From Arthrobacter_M sp030063245 (GTDB taxonomy: Bacteria; Actinomycetota; Actinomycetes; Actinomycetales; Micrococcaceae): a stretch of DNA of 64,000 nt. The translations under genes were made by a program, and so were the position numbers. Below the pieces are notes generated by a model, which did no database searches, was not told the origin of the DNA, and was given only the letters and a program-made list of their open reading frames with translations. Below are positions 48,977-56,686 of this stretch, piece by piece (the first letter of the stretch is position 1; each line of letters begins with the position of its first letter). The stretch covers positions 1,054,001 through 1,118,000 of the forward strand of contig NZ_CP180316.1 of assembly GCF_051131705.1 (NCBI RefSeq). Direction: 5' to 3'.

Positions 48977-51286
48977 ATGACACTTTTCGTCCCTCCGAAT
49001 ACATCCTCGCCCGCCGCTGCGACATTCAGTACTGTGCTGGTGGCCAACCGCGGCGAGATCGCCTGCCGCATCTTTGCCACCCTGCGCCGGATGGGGATCC
49101 GTTCCGTGGCCGTGTACAGCGATGCCGACGCCGACGCCCGGCACGTGCGGTTGGCTGACGAGGCCGTGCGGATCGGGCCGGCCGCGGCGCAGCTCAGCTA
49201 CCTGAATACGGACGCCATCCTGGCCGCGGTCAGAGCCACCGGGGCCCAGGCCGTGCATCCCGGTTACGGCTTCCTGTCCGAGAACGAGGGATTTGCCCGC
49301 GCACTCGCGGACGCCGGTGTGGCATTCATCGGACCCGGCGTGCACGCGCTGAACATGATGGGCGACAAGATCCGTTCGAAAAACCATGTGATGGCGCACG
49401 GTGTTCCGGTGGTGCCCGGCATCGCCGAGCCCGGGCTGACCAACGATCAACTGGTCGCGGCGGCCGACGGCGTCGGCTACCCGTTGCTGATCAAGCCCTC
49501 CGCCGGGGGAGGCGGCAAGGGAATGCACGTGGTGGAGCGCCCCGAAGACCTGGTGGCGACACTTGTCACCGCGCGTCGGGTTGCGGCGTCCGCCTTCGGC
49601 GACGACACGCTCTTTATGGAGCGGCTGGTGGCAGCCCCGCGGCATATCGAGGTCCAGGTCCTGGCGGACAACCACGGCAACGTGATCCATCTGGGCGAGC
49701 GCGAATGCTCGCTGCAGCGCCGGCACCAGAAGGTCATCGAGGAAGCACCGTCGTCCCTGCTGGAGTCATTGAACGACGGCGGCGCCACCCGCGCGCGGAT
49801 CGGCGAAGCCGCCTGCAAGGCTGCCCGCAGCGTCGGCTACAGCGGTGCGGGCACGGTGGAGTTCCTGGTCTCGGACACGGCGCCGGATGAATTCTTTTTT
49901 ATGGAAATGAATACCCGGCTGCAGGTGGAGCACCCGGTCACCGAGATGGTCACCGGGCTGGATCTGGTGCAGTGGCAGATCCGCATTGCCGCCGGGCAGC
50001 CGCTGACCCTCCGGCAGGACGACGTGGCGCTCACCGGGCACGCCGTCGAGGCGCGGGTCTACGCGGAGAATCCGGCGCGGGGTTTCCTGCCCACCAGCGG
50101 GAGGGTGCTGGCGCTGGCGGAGCCGACGGGAGACGGCGTGCGGGTGGATTCGTCGCTGCTGCCGGGGCTGGGGATCGGTTCGGATTACGACCCGATGCTG
50201 GCCAAGGTGATCGCCTGGGGCGCCGACAGGGGACAGGCGCTGGCGCGGCTGGACCGGGCGCTCGCGGACACCACCGTGCTCGGGCTCGGCACGAACATCG
50301 AGTACCTGCGGCTGCTCGTTGCCGATGCGGATGTGCTGGCCGGGCGGCTGGACACCACCATGATCGAGCGCAAGTTGCCGGGGCTGACGTTCCGGCAGGC
50401 GGATGACGCCCTGCTGGCCGCGGCCGCCCTGTACCTGTTTGCCTCGGGTGTCTACCCCGGGACGCTGGATGATGGAAGGAACGACGACGGCACGCCCGGC
50501 ACCGGTCCGTGGCACTCCCGTGATGGCTGGGGAACGGGCGACTGCGGCGCCCCCGCCACCGGTCCGTGGCACTCCCGTGATGGCTGGCGGCTGGGACGGC
50601 ACCGGCCACTGCGGTATGAGTTTGCGCTCGGTGCCACTGAATCCGTGACCGTCCAGCTGGCCGGCGTGGTCCGATCCGGCGACGGTGTGCGCGGCGATGT
50701 GGCCGTTGCTGACGGTGCGCCGGTGCTTGCCACCTACCGGCACGACGCTGGAGCCGCCGGCCGGATCGACGCTGGAGCCGCCGGCCGGATCGAGTACGAC
50801 GGATTCTCCCGCGGCATCCACGTGGCGCGCGACGGCGCATCCGTCTGGATCGGCGAGTCCGGATTCGCCTGCGAACTGCGGCTGCGCAGCCGAGAAGAGC
50901 AGCTTGCAGCGGTTCTCGCGGGGATCGCCCGCGAGGAGGGCGCAGCGGATCCGCAGGTCCGCTCGCCCATGCCGGGCACCGTCGTCGCCGTCAATGTCGG
51001 CAACGGCGACGCCGTCGAACCAGGTCAGACGCTGCTGGCCGTCGAGGCCATGAAGATGGAACACCAGCTGGTGGCATCGGTGGCCGGCACCGTCCACATC
51101 AGCGTCAGGCCAGGGGACCTGGTGAAGGCCGATCAGGTGGTGGCCACAATCCACACCGTCCCTGCCGCCGTGGCCGCCGCAGAGAGCCGGCACCCAGCAG
51201 ATCCCGTAGAGACCCCCACAGCGACAACTCCCACAGCGACAACTCCCACAGCAGCAGATCCAGAAGGAGCTCCCAGCAATGCCTGA
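48977..51286 (+). CDS. accA1: Acyl-CoA carboxylase alpha subunit (biotin carboxylase-carrier fusion)
   Basis: A 769-residue protein. The biotin carboxylase part (residues 15-460) has VLVANRGEIACRIFATLRRMGI, HPGYGFLSENEGFARA, IKPSAGGGGKGMHVV, EVQVLADNHGNVIHLGERECSLQRRHQKVIEEAP and FFMEMNTRLQVEHPVTEMVTGLDLV. The carrier domain has VEAMKMEHQ with biotin K693. The linker between them (residues 505-610) contains two in-frame DNA duplications, giving repeats GPWHSRDGW and AGAAGRI. The C-terminal extension is TATTPTATTPT repeat-like. ATG 48977 lies 4 nt after the beta subunit stop; longer upstream frames read into that gene. The start of the dehydrogenase overlaps its end by 8 bp. Confidence 0.92.
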   Translation: MTLFVPPNTSSPAAATFSTVLVANRGEIACRIFATLRRMGIRSVAVYSDADADARHVRLADEAVRIGPAAAQLSYLNTDAILAAVRATGAQAVHPGYGFLSENEGFARALADAGVAFIGPGVHALNMMGDKIRSKNHVMAHGVPVVPGIAEPGLTNDQLVAAADGVGYPLLIKPSAGGGGKGMHVVERPEDLVATLVTARRVAASAFGDDTLFMERLVAAPRHIEVQVLADNHGNVIHLGERECSLQRRHQKVIEEAPSSLLESLNDGGATRARIGEAACKAARSVGYSGAGTVEFLVSDTAPDEFFFMEMNTRLQVEHPVTEMVTGLDLVQWQIRIAAGQPLTLRQDDVALTGHAVEARVYAENPARGFLPTSGRVLALAEPTGDGVRVDSSLLPGLGIGSDYDPMLAKVIAWGADRGQALARLDRALADTTVLGLGTNIEYLRLLVADADVLAGRLDTTMIERKLPGLTFRQADDALLAAAALYLFASGVYPGTLDDGRNDDGTPGTGPWHSRDGWGTGDCGAPATGPWHSRDGWRLGRHRPLRYEFALGATESVTVQLAGVVRSGDGVRGDVAVADGAPVLATYRHDAGAAGRIDAGAAGRIEYDGFSRGIHVARDGASVWIGESGFACELRLRSREEQLAAVLAGIAREEGAADPQVRSPMPGTVVAVNVGNGDAVEPGQTLLAVEAMKMEHQLVASVAGTVHISVRPGDLVKADQVVATIHTVPAAVAAAESRHPADPVETPTATTPTATTPTAADPEGAPSNA
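50500..50587 (+). repeat. 31-bp duplicate with 57-bp period inside the carboxylase alpha gene
   Basis: CACCGGTCCGTGGCACTCCC... occurs at 50500-50530 and 50557-50587 with identical sequence. The 57-bp period keeps the frame (19 codons). It lies in the linker between the biotin carboxylase and carrier domains. Confidence 0.9.
50744..50791 (+). repeat. 24-bp tandem duplication inside the carboxylase alpha gene
   Basis: Two identical 24-bp units (GACGCTGGAGCCGCCGGCCG...) at 50744-50767 and 50768-50791 add eight codons. Like the larger repeat, it is in-frame and sits in the linker region. Confidence 0.9.
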
Positions 51287-52442
51287 TTTTGAACTCAGCG
51301 AGGACTACCAGGACCTCAGCGATGCCGTGCGCGACTTCGCCGACAACGTGGTCGCTCCGGTGTCGGCCAAGCACGACGAGGAGCACAGCTTCCCGTACGA
51401 GATTGTCTCGCAGATGGCGGACATGGGACTGTTCGGGCTGCCATTTCCCGAGGAATACGGTGGGCAGGGCGGAGATTACTTCGCGCTGGCGCTGGCGCTG
51501 GAGCAGCTGGGACGCGTCGACCAATCCGTTGCCATCACACTGGAAGCGGGCGTTTCGCTCGGCGCCATGCCGGTTCACCGGTTCGGCACCGAGGAGCAAA
51601 AGAGCCAGTGGCTGCCGCTGTTGGCCTCGGGCAAGGCGCTCGCCGGGTTCGGACTGACTGAACCTGAGGCCGGATCCGATGCAGGCGGCACCAAAACCCA
51701 TGCGCATCTGGAGGATGGGCAGTGGGTCATCAACGGCAACAAGGAATTCATCACCAACTCCGGGACGGACATCACCAAACTGGTCACCGTCACCGCCGTC
51801 ACCGGGACATCCGAGCGCGCTGACGGGTCGGTTAAGAAGGAGATCTCCACTATTCTGGTCCCCACCGATACGCCAGGGTTCAAGGCGGAGAAGGCCTACA
51901 ACAAGGTGGGCTGGAACGCCTCGGACACCCATCCGCTCACGCTCCAGGACGTCCGCGTTCCCGGGGCCAACCTGCTGGGAGTGCAGGGCCGGGGCTTCGC
52001 GAACTTCCTCAGCATTTTGGACGAGGGGCGGATCGCCATCGCCGCCCTGGCCACAGGTGCCGCGCAGGGCTGTGTGGACGAATCCGTCCGCTACGCCAAG
52101 GACCGCCATGCCTTCGGCCACAATATCGGCAAGTACCAGGGCATCTCGTTCAAAATCGCCCGGATGCAGGCCCGGGCGCACACCGCGCGGCTGGCCTACT
52201 ATGATGCCGCCGCGCGGATGCTGGCCGGGAAGCCGTTCAAGGTGCAGGCAGCCATCGCCAAAATGGTCGCCGGCGAGGCCGCAATGGACAACGCCAGGGA
52301 CGCGACCCAGGTGTTCGGCGGCTACGGGTTCATCAATGAATTCACGGTGTCCCGGCATTACCGCGACTCGAAGATTCTCGAGGTCGGGGAAGGCACCACC
52401 GAGGTCCAGCTCATGCTGATCGCCCGGGATCTGGGCCTCTAG
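51279..52442 (+). CDS. Acyl-CoA dehydrogenase (isovaleryl/branched-chain type)
   Basis: A 387-residue FAD enzyme. MADMGLFGLPFPEEYGGQGGDYF, GFGLTEPEAGSDAGGTKT, INGNKEFITNSGTD and the C-terminal GYGFINEFTVSRHYRDSKILEVGEGTTEVQLMLIARDLG follow the standard order; the catalytic Glu is that of GEGTTE. It should oxidise isovaleryl-CoA to 3-methylcrotonyl-CoA, the substrate of the two upstream carboxylase genes, but 2-methylbutyryl- or isobutyryl-CoA is possible. It overlaps the carboxylase alpha gene by 8 bp. A strong hairpin follows it. Confidence 0.85.
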   Translation: MPDFELSEDYQDLSDAVRDFADNVVAPVSAKHDEEHSFPYEIVSQMADMGLFGLPFPEEYGGQGGDYFALALALEQLGRVDQSVAITLEAGVSLGAMPVHRFGTEEQKSQWLPLLASGKALAGFGLTEPEAGSDAGGTKTHAHLEDGQWVINGNKEFITNSGTDITKLVTVTAVTGTSERADGSVKKEISTILVPTDTPGFKAEKAYNKVGWNASDTHPLTLQDVRVPGANLLGVQGRGFANFLSILDEGRIAIAALATGAAQGCVDESVRYAKDRHAFGHNIGKYQGISFKIARMQARAHTARLAYYDAAARMLAGKPFKVQAAIAKMVAGEAAMDNARDATQVFGGYGFINEFTVSRHYRDSKILEVGEGTTEVQLMLIARDLGL

Positions 52443-52454
52443 GCCACCGGTGGA

Positions 52455-52526
52455 ACAGGACGCCGGTCATATGGACGGATGCCGTGGGAATTTCCACGGC
52501 ATCCGTCCATATCCAAGGCATCCTGT
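52455..52526 (+). terminator. Very strong nested hairpin after the acyl-CoA dehydrogenase
   Basis: An inner 19-bp perfect stem (52469-52487 with 52494-52512, loop 6 nt) is enclosed by an outer stem of about 10 bp (52455-52464 with 52517-52526, one wobble). No T tract follows. It separates the carboxylase/dehydrogenase genes from the CoA-transferase genes, so may act as a partial terminator or mRNA stabiliser inside one pathway. Confidence 0.8.
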
Positions 52527-52607
52527 CAGGATGCACGGCACGGAGGGCGCAAGCCAAGCCCTATGATCGAAACAACCCAGACGAAACTGCGCAGAAAGGG
52601 ATCAACG

Positions 52608-53522
52608 ATGATCAACAAAGTTGTCCGCACCGCGGCAGAGGCCGTCGCCGACATTCCCGACGGTGCCTCGCTGGCCGTCGGTGGGTTCGGCCTGTGCGGG
52701 ATTCCCGTGGCCTTAATCGCTGCCCTGCACGATCAGGGCACCAAAGAGCTCGAGACCATCAGCAACAATTGCGGCGTGGATGACTGGGGGTTGGGCATCC
52801 TGCTCTCGGACGGCAGGATCCGCCGCACCACGTCCTCCTACGTCGGGGAAAACAAAGAGTTCGCCCGGCAATTCCTGGCCGGCGAACTGGAGGTCGAGCT
52901 CACACCGCAGGGAACCTTGGCCGAGAAGCTGCGCGCGGGCGGCGCCGGCATTCCGGCCTTTTACACCACCGCAGGTGTCGGCACGCAGGTCAGCGAGGGT
53001 GGCCTGCCGAGGAAGTACGACGGCGGCGGCAACGTTGCGATTGCCTCGGAACCTAAGGAGGTGCGCACATTCGGCGGCGCAGACTATGTCCTGGAGGAGT
53101 CGGTCAATCCGGACTTTGCCCTGGTGCATGCGCAGCGCGGGGACCGGCACGGGAACCTGATCTTCCACGCCACCGCGATGAATTTCAACCCGCTCTGCGC
53201 GATGGCCGGCAAGATCACGATTGCGGAGGTCGAGGAGCTGGTGGAGCCGGGCGAGCTCGATCCGGAACATATTCACGTCCCCGGGATCTTCGTCCAACGC
53301 GTGGTGCATGTTCCGGTCGGGGCACCGCACAGCGAGAAACGCGTTGAAAAGCGCACCGTCGCCGCCCCCGTCGTCGAGCCTGATCCGCTGACTGCGCCCG
53401 CCGTCCTGGTCGACCCGCCCCCGAGGGTCGACGACGCTCGGCCACGGGCGGCCTCCGTCGAGCACCGGGACACGGCCCCCGTCGTGCACCGGGACGCCGC
53501 GACCGCAATGAAGGAAGCCTGA
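52608..53522 (+). CDS. scoA: 3-oxoacid CoA-transferase, subunit A
   Basis: A 304-residue subunit. MINKVVRTAAEAVADIPDGASLAVGGFGLCGIP is the typical start with the GGFG(L)CGIP signature, followed by NNCGVDDWGLGILLSDGRIRR and GDRHGNLIFHATAMNFNPLCAMAG. The usual length is about 235-250; the last 60 residues here are a Pro/Ala/Val-rich tail without family similarity. ATG 52608 has AGAAAGGGATC upstream. It pairs with subunit B one base downstream to move CoA between succinyl-CoA and acetoacetate, the end product of leucine breakdown. Confidence 0.9.
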   Translation: MINKVVRTAAEAVADIPDGASLAVGGFGLCGIPVALIAALHDQGTKELETISNNCGVDDWGLGILLSDGRIRRTTSSYVGENKEFARQFLAGELEVELTPQGTLAEKLRAGGAGIPAFYTTAGVGTQVSEGGLPRKYDGGGNVAIASEPKEVRTFGGADYVLEESVNPDFALVHAQRGDRHGNLIFHATAMNFNPLCAMAGKITIAEVEELVEPGELDPEHIHVPGIFVQRVVHVPVGAPHSEKRVEKRTVAAPVVEPDPLTAPAVLVDPPPRVDDARPRAASVEHRDTAPVVHRDAATAMKEA

Positions 53523-53523
53523 C

Positions 53524-54177
53524 ATGGCACTCACACGCAACGAACTCGCGGCCCGCGTGGCCAAGGAACTGAAGAACGGCCAGTACGTCAACCTCGGCAT
53601 TGGCATGCCGACGCTGATTCCCAATTACATTCCCGCCGGCGTCGAAGTTGTCCTGCATTCCGAAAACGGGATTCTGGGCACCGGACCGTACCCTACCGAG
53701 GAGAACGTCGATCCGGATCTGATCAACGCCGGGAAGGAGACCGTCACCGTGAATAAGGGCGCGGCGTTCTTCGATTCCGCGGTGTCCTTCGGTATGGTCC
53801 GTGGCGGCCACGTGGATGTGGCGGTCCTCGGCGCCATGGAAGTGGCCGAGAACGGCGACCTGGCCAACTGGATGATCCCGGGCAAAATGGTGAAGGGCAT
53901 GGGCGGCGCGATGGATCTGGTCTTCGGTGCCAAACGGCTGATCATCATGATGGAGCACGTGGACCGCACCGGCAAACCGAAAATCCTCAAGCACTGCACC
54001 CTCCCGCTGACCGGCAAGGGCTGCGTGGACCGCATCATCACCGATTTGGCCGTGATCGACGTGACGGCGGACGGGCTGGTGCTGCGCGAGGTTGCGCCCG
54101 GGGTCACCGTCGATGAGGTCCATGCGGCCACTGGCGCGGAGCTTCTGGTGGAGATGCACGATGTGGACCTCGTATGA
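53524..54177 (+). CDS. scoB: 3-oxoacid CoA-transferase, subunit B
   Basis: A 217-residue subunit. The catalytic Glu lies in LHSENGILGTGPYP. NLGIGMPTLIPNYIPAG, DSAVSFGMVRGGHVDVAVLGAMEVAENGDLANW and GKMVKGMGGAMDLV are typical. ATG 53524 is 1 nt after the subunit A stop (TGACATGG context). The MaoC gene overlaps its end by 4 bp. Confidence 0.92.
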   Translation: MALTRNELAARVAKELKNGQYVNLGIGMPTLIPNYIPAGVEVVLHSENGILGTGPYPTEENVDPDLINAGKETVTVNKGAAFFDSAVSFGMVRGGHVDVAVLGAMEVAENGDLANWMIPGKMVKGMGGAMDLVFGAKRLIIMMEHVDRTGKPKILKHCTLPLTGKGCVDRIITDLAVIDVTADGLVLREVAPGVTVDEVHAATGAELLVEMHDVDLV

Positions 54178-54788
54178 GTGTGCAGCCACAGGCCGAGCAG
54201 GGGAGCGGGACCAGGGTGATCGAGCAGCGCGGACTGTACTTCGATGAGCTGGAATCCGGTGTGATCTATGCACACAAGCCCGGCCGGACGGTGACCGAAG
54301 CGGACAATGTCCTGTTTACCAGCATGACCATGAACACGCAGGCTCTGCATCTGGACGCTGCCTGGAGTTCCACCCAGCCGTTCGGGCAGCGGCTGGTGAA
54401 TTCGATGTTCACGCTGGCGACCGTCGTCGGCCAGTCCGTGTCGCAGCTGACGCAGGGAACGATCATCGCGCAGCTGGGCCTCACCGATGTGAAATTCCCG
54501 CACCCGATGTTCCACGGCGACACCCTCTATACCGAGACCGTGATCACCGGCAAACGGCTTTCGGCCTCCCGTCCCGGGCAGGGAATTGTCACCATGGCCC
54601 ACACCGGCCGGAACCAGAACGGGGTTGTGGTGGCAACCCTGGAACGAAGCTGCCTGATGTGGACCAAAGAAGGGCATGCCGCGGGGGCCATCTCCACACG
54701 GCCGCAGGCTGCCTTGGCCGATGACCGGAACGCAGCTCCGGTGGGGCGCCCGGGCGAGCACGTGACGACCCAGGAGCCCACATCATGA
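54174..54788 (+). CDS. MaoC-family (hot-dog) enoyl-CoA hydratase
   Basis: A 204-residue hot-dog-fold protein. LESGVIYAHKPGRTVTEADNVLF is the conserved opening. ALHLDAAWSST and LTDVKFPHPMFHGDTLYTE carry the expected hydratase segment, though the usual D-x4-H dyad is represented by NTQALHLDAA and should be checked. The last 40 residues are a polar tail. In mycobacteria the equivalent gene next to the CitE-like lyase has been assigned a beta-hydroxyacyl-CoA hydratase role in leucine breakdown, so 3-methylglutaconyl-CoA hydration is the working inference. Coupled to scoB and to the lyase by 4-bp overlaps. Confidence 0.82.
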   Translation: MSVQPQAEQGSGTRVIEQRGLYFDELESGVIYAHKPGRTVTEADNVLFTSMTMNTQALHLDAAWSSTQPFGQRLVNSMFTLATVVGQSVSQLTQGTIIAQLGLTDVKFPHPMFHGDTLYTETVITGKRLSASRPGQGIVTMAHTGRNQNGVVVATLERSCLMWTKEGHAAGAISTRPQAALADDRNAAPVGRPGEHVTTQEPTS

Positions 54789-55597
54789 CGTTTAGCATGG
54801 GCCCGGCCCTGCTCTTCTGCCCCGCGGATCGTCCGGAACGATATGCCAAGGCCGCGGACCGGGCGGATGCGGTGATCCTGGATCTCGAGGACGCCGTAGC
54901 ACCCAAGGACAAGGCAGCCGCGCGCGGGCACCTGACCGGCACTCCGCAGGATCCGGGCCGGACCATCGTGCGCATCAACCCGCTCGGCACCGCAGACGCG
55001 GACGCGGACCTGGCGGCGCTGCAACAGACGCAGTACCGGACCATCATGGTGGCCAAAGCCGAAGACGCCTCGGCGCTGTCCGAACTGGACGGTTTTGACG
55101 TCGTCGCGCTTTGTGAAACCGCCCGCGGCGTGCTGGAAGCTGCGCGGATCGCGACGGCTCCCAACGTCGTGGCGCTGATGTGGGGCGCGGAGGACTTGGT
55201 TGCCTCCCTCGGCGGCAGCTCCAGCCGGACGGACGACGGCGGCTACCGCGCCGTGGCCGCGCACGCCCGGTCGAGTGTCCTGCTGGCGGCCGGCGCCTTC
55301 GGCAAAACCGCGATTGATGCCGTCCACGTGAACATTCCGGATCTGGACGGCCTGGCCGCGGAGGCACGAGACGCCGTCGCCTCCGGCTTTGGCGCTACGG
55401 CCTGCATCCATCCCGGTCAGGTCGCCGTCATCCGCGATGCCTATACGCCGGCGCCGGAGGAGGTGGCCCTGGCTCGGGAGCTCCTTGCAGCCGCTGCCGC
55501 GTCGGGATCGGGTGTCTTCGCGTACAAGGGCAAAATGATCGACGGCCCCATCCTCAAACACGCGCGCCAGACCCTGCGGCGCGCCGAATTGACGTAA
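54785..55597 (+). CDS. citE: HpcH/HpaI aldolase / CitE-like lyase
   Basis: A 270-residue TIM-barrel lyase. The start SMGPALLFCPADRPERYAKA and DAVILDLEDAVAPKDKAAAR (metal and substrate acids) match CitE-like enzymes, with RINPLGTADADADLAAL, MVAKAEDASAL and LCETARGVLEA-containing Glu. No citrate lyase alpha or acyl-carrier gene is nearby, so it is not part of a fermentative citrate lyase. In Mycobacterium tuberculosis the equivalent protein (Rv2498c) has been described as a (R)-3-hydroxy-3-methylglutaryl-CoA-type lyase in leucine catabolism. Its place at the end of this operon supports the same function. Confidence 0.85.
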   Translation: MTFSMGPALLFCPADRPERYAKAADRADAVILDLEDAVAPKDKAAARGHLTGTPQDPGRTIVRINPLGTADADADLAALQQTQYRTIMVAKAEDASALSELDGFDVVALCETARGVLEAARIATAPNVVALMWGAEDLVASLGGSSSRTDDGGYRAVAAHARSSVLLAAGAFGKTAIDAVHVNIPDLDGLAAEARDAVASGFGATACIHPGQVAVIRDAYTPAPEEVALARELLAAAAASGSGVFAYKGKMIDGPILKHARQTLRRAELT

Positions 55598-55629
55598 CTC
55601 TCTTCCGTGACTCCGTCTTCAAAAGTAGT

Positions 55630-55815
55630 CTACATCCGCGCGCTGACGACACATTCAAGCCCCAGGCCCGGCAAAGCCCGGTCCGCTGTCAGAAACGTCA
55701 TCCCGTTGGCAGCAGCCTGGGCTAAAAGCAAACGGTCGAACGGATCATGGCCTATGAGGTCCGGAAACCCGGTGATGGCCCGTGCATCCGCTGCCGCAAT
55801 CTCGAGCTCTTCCAT
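55630..55815 (-). pseudogene. VapC/PIN-domain toxin, C-terminal relic
   Basis: The 61-residue frame MEELEIAAADARAITGFP then HDPFDRLLLAQAAANGMTFLTADRALPGLG contains the later half of a PIN domain, with the HDPFDR and TADRAL motifs. The N-terminal half with the first catalytic Asp is gone; an in-frame TGA lies about 30 nt upstream of the ATG. No antitoxin is attached. It is probably a leftover from an earlier toxin gene. The 346-bp gap 55598-55943 otherwise holds the VapBC promoter. Confidence 0.7.
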
Positions 55816-55931
55816 GCCTGAAGGGTCCTGCGACTTCGAGGCACTTCACCTGGGACTGAATTGGGGGAACGTTCACATACTGCGGCCACAACTTTCTGGA
55901 GATTCAAGAGTATTACCAAAAACATTAAGAG

Positions 55932-55937
55932 TAAGAT
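55932..55937 (+). promoter_or_regulatory. -10 hexamer TAAGAT for the leaderless VapBC operon
   Basis: TAAGAT, then TATTTC, then ATG 55944, in an AT-rich stretch of about 45 bp. The 6-nt spacing matches other genes here. Confidence 0.6.
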
Positions 55938-55943
55938 TATTTC

Positions 55944-56174
55944 ATGAGGATTACATCCAAGGGCCAAGTGACGATACCGCAGGCGCTTCGGAACGAATTT
56001 GGTCTGTTGCCCGAGACCGACGTTGAGTTCGTCGCCGATGGTGATGGTGTCCGGATTGTCAAAGCGAAAGCGCGGAAACCGGACCGGGCAGACCGGGCCA
56101 TGGAATTGCTGAGGGGCAGCGCCAAGACCAGAATGACCACGGACGAGATCATGGCGTTGACGCGCGGTGAGTAG
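55944..56174 (+). CDS. vapB: AbrB/MazE-family antitoxin (VapB-like)
   Basis: A 76-residue protein. MRITSKGQVTIPQALRNEFGLLPETDVEFV is the swapped-hairpin AbrB DNA-binding fold; the C-terminal helix (DRAMELLRGSAKTRMTTDEIMALTRGE) probably wraps the toxin. It is expected to neutralise the PIN toxin encoded next and to repress its own promoter. Its stop overlaps the toxin start by 8 bp. Confidence 0.88.
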   Translation: MRITSKGQVTIPQALRNEFGLLPETDVEFVADGDGVRIVKAKARKPDRADRAMELLRGSAKTRMTTDEIMALTRGE

Positions 56175-56610
56175 CAGCTGGCCCGCAGCCCGTAGGTTTC
56201 TGGTCGATTCAAACGTTCTGCTTGATGTCGCGCTGCAGGACGCGGACTGGAGCAGCTGGTCAGAGGATGCGATGGCAGAGCCGCTGAGGACAGGCACAGT
56301 CGCCATCAATCCGCTGATTTATGCCGAAGTCTCCGTCGGGTACAAGCGGATCGAGAGCCTTGATGCGGCCTTGCCGGAAGAACTTTTTGCCCGCCTCCCT
56401 ATTCCGTACCAAGCGGGATTCCTGGCAGGGAAGGCGTTCGCGCAATATCGTTCGCGTGGCGGCTTGAAGCGGGCTCCCTTGCCCGACTTCTATATTGGTG
56501 CTCACGCAGCAGTTTCGGGTCTGACGCTCATCACCCGGGACAGCAGACGATATCGTGCGTATTTCCCCACGGTGGAACTCATCTGTCCGCCGACTGAAAA
56601 CCACACGTGA
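56167..56610 (+). CDS. vapC: PIN-domain ribonuclease toxin (VapC-like)
   Basis: A 147-residue PIN domain. Acidic metal-binding residues appear in order: FLVDSNVLLDVA (Asp), YAEVSVGY (Glu), LPDFYIGAHA (Asp) and ITRDSRRYRAYFP (Asp/Arg). These proteins cleave tRNA or rRNA and stop growth when unbound. The GTG start at 56167 overlaps the antitoxin by 8 bp, the classic antitoxin-first layout. It appears intact, unlike the VapC relic on the other strand. Confidence 0.88.
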   Translation: MSSSWPAARRFLVDSNVLLDVALQDADWSSWSEDAMAEPLRTGTVAINPLIYAEVSVGYKRIESLDAALPEELFARLPIPYQAGFLAGKAFAQYRSRGGLKRAPLPDFYIGAHAAVSGLTLITRDSRRYRAYFPTVELICPPTENHT

Positions 56611-56686
56611 TGCGCGGCTGCAATTGCTGGATCTATTTCACGAACCAGACAGCCGGCACCTACCGGAACCTCCAGGGAGCAGAAGC

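Noticed and set aside
54785..55597. Fermentative citrate lyase beta subunit
   Set aside because: No alpha or acyl-carrier subunit genes are nearby and the context is leucine breakdown.
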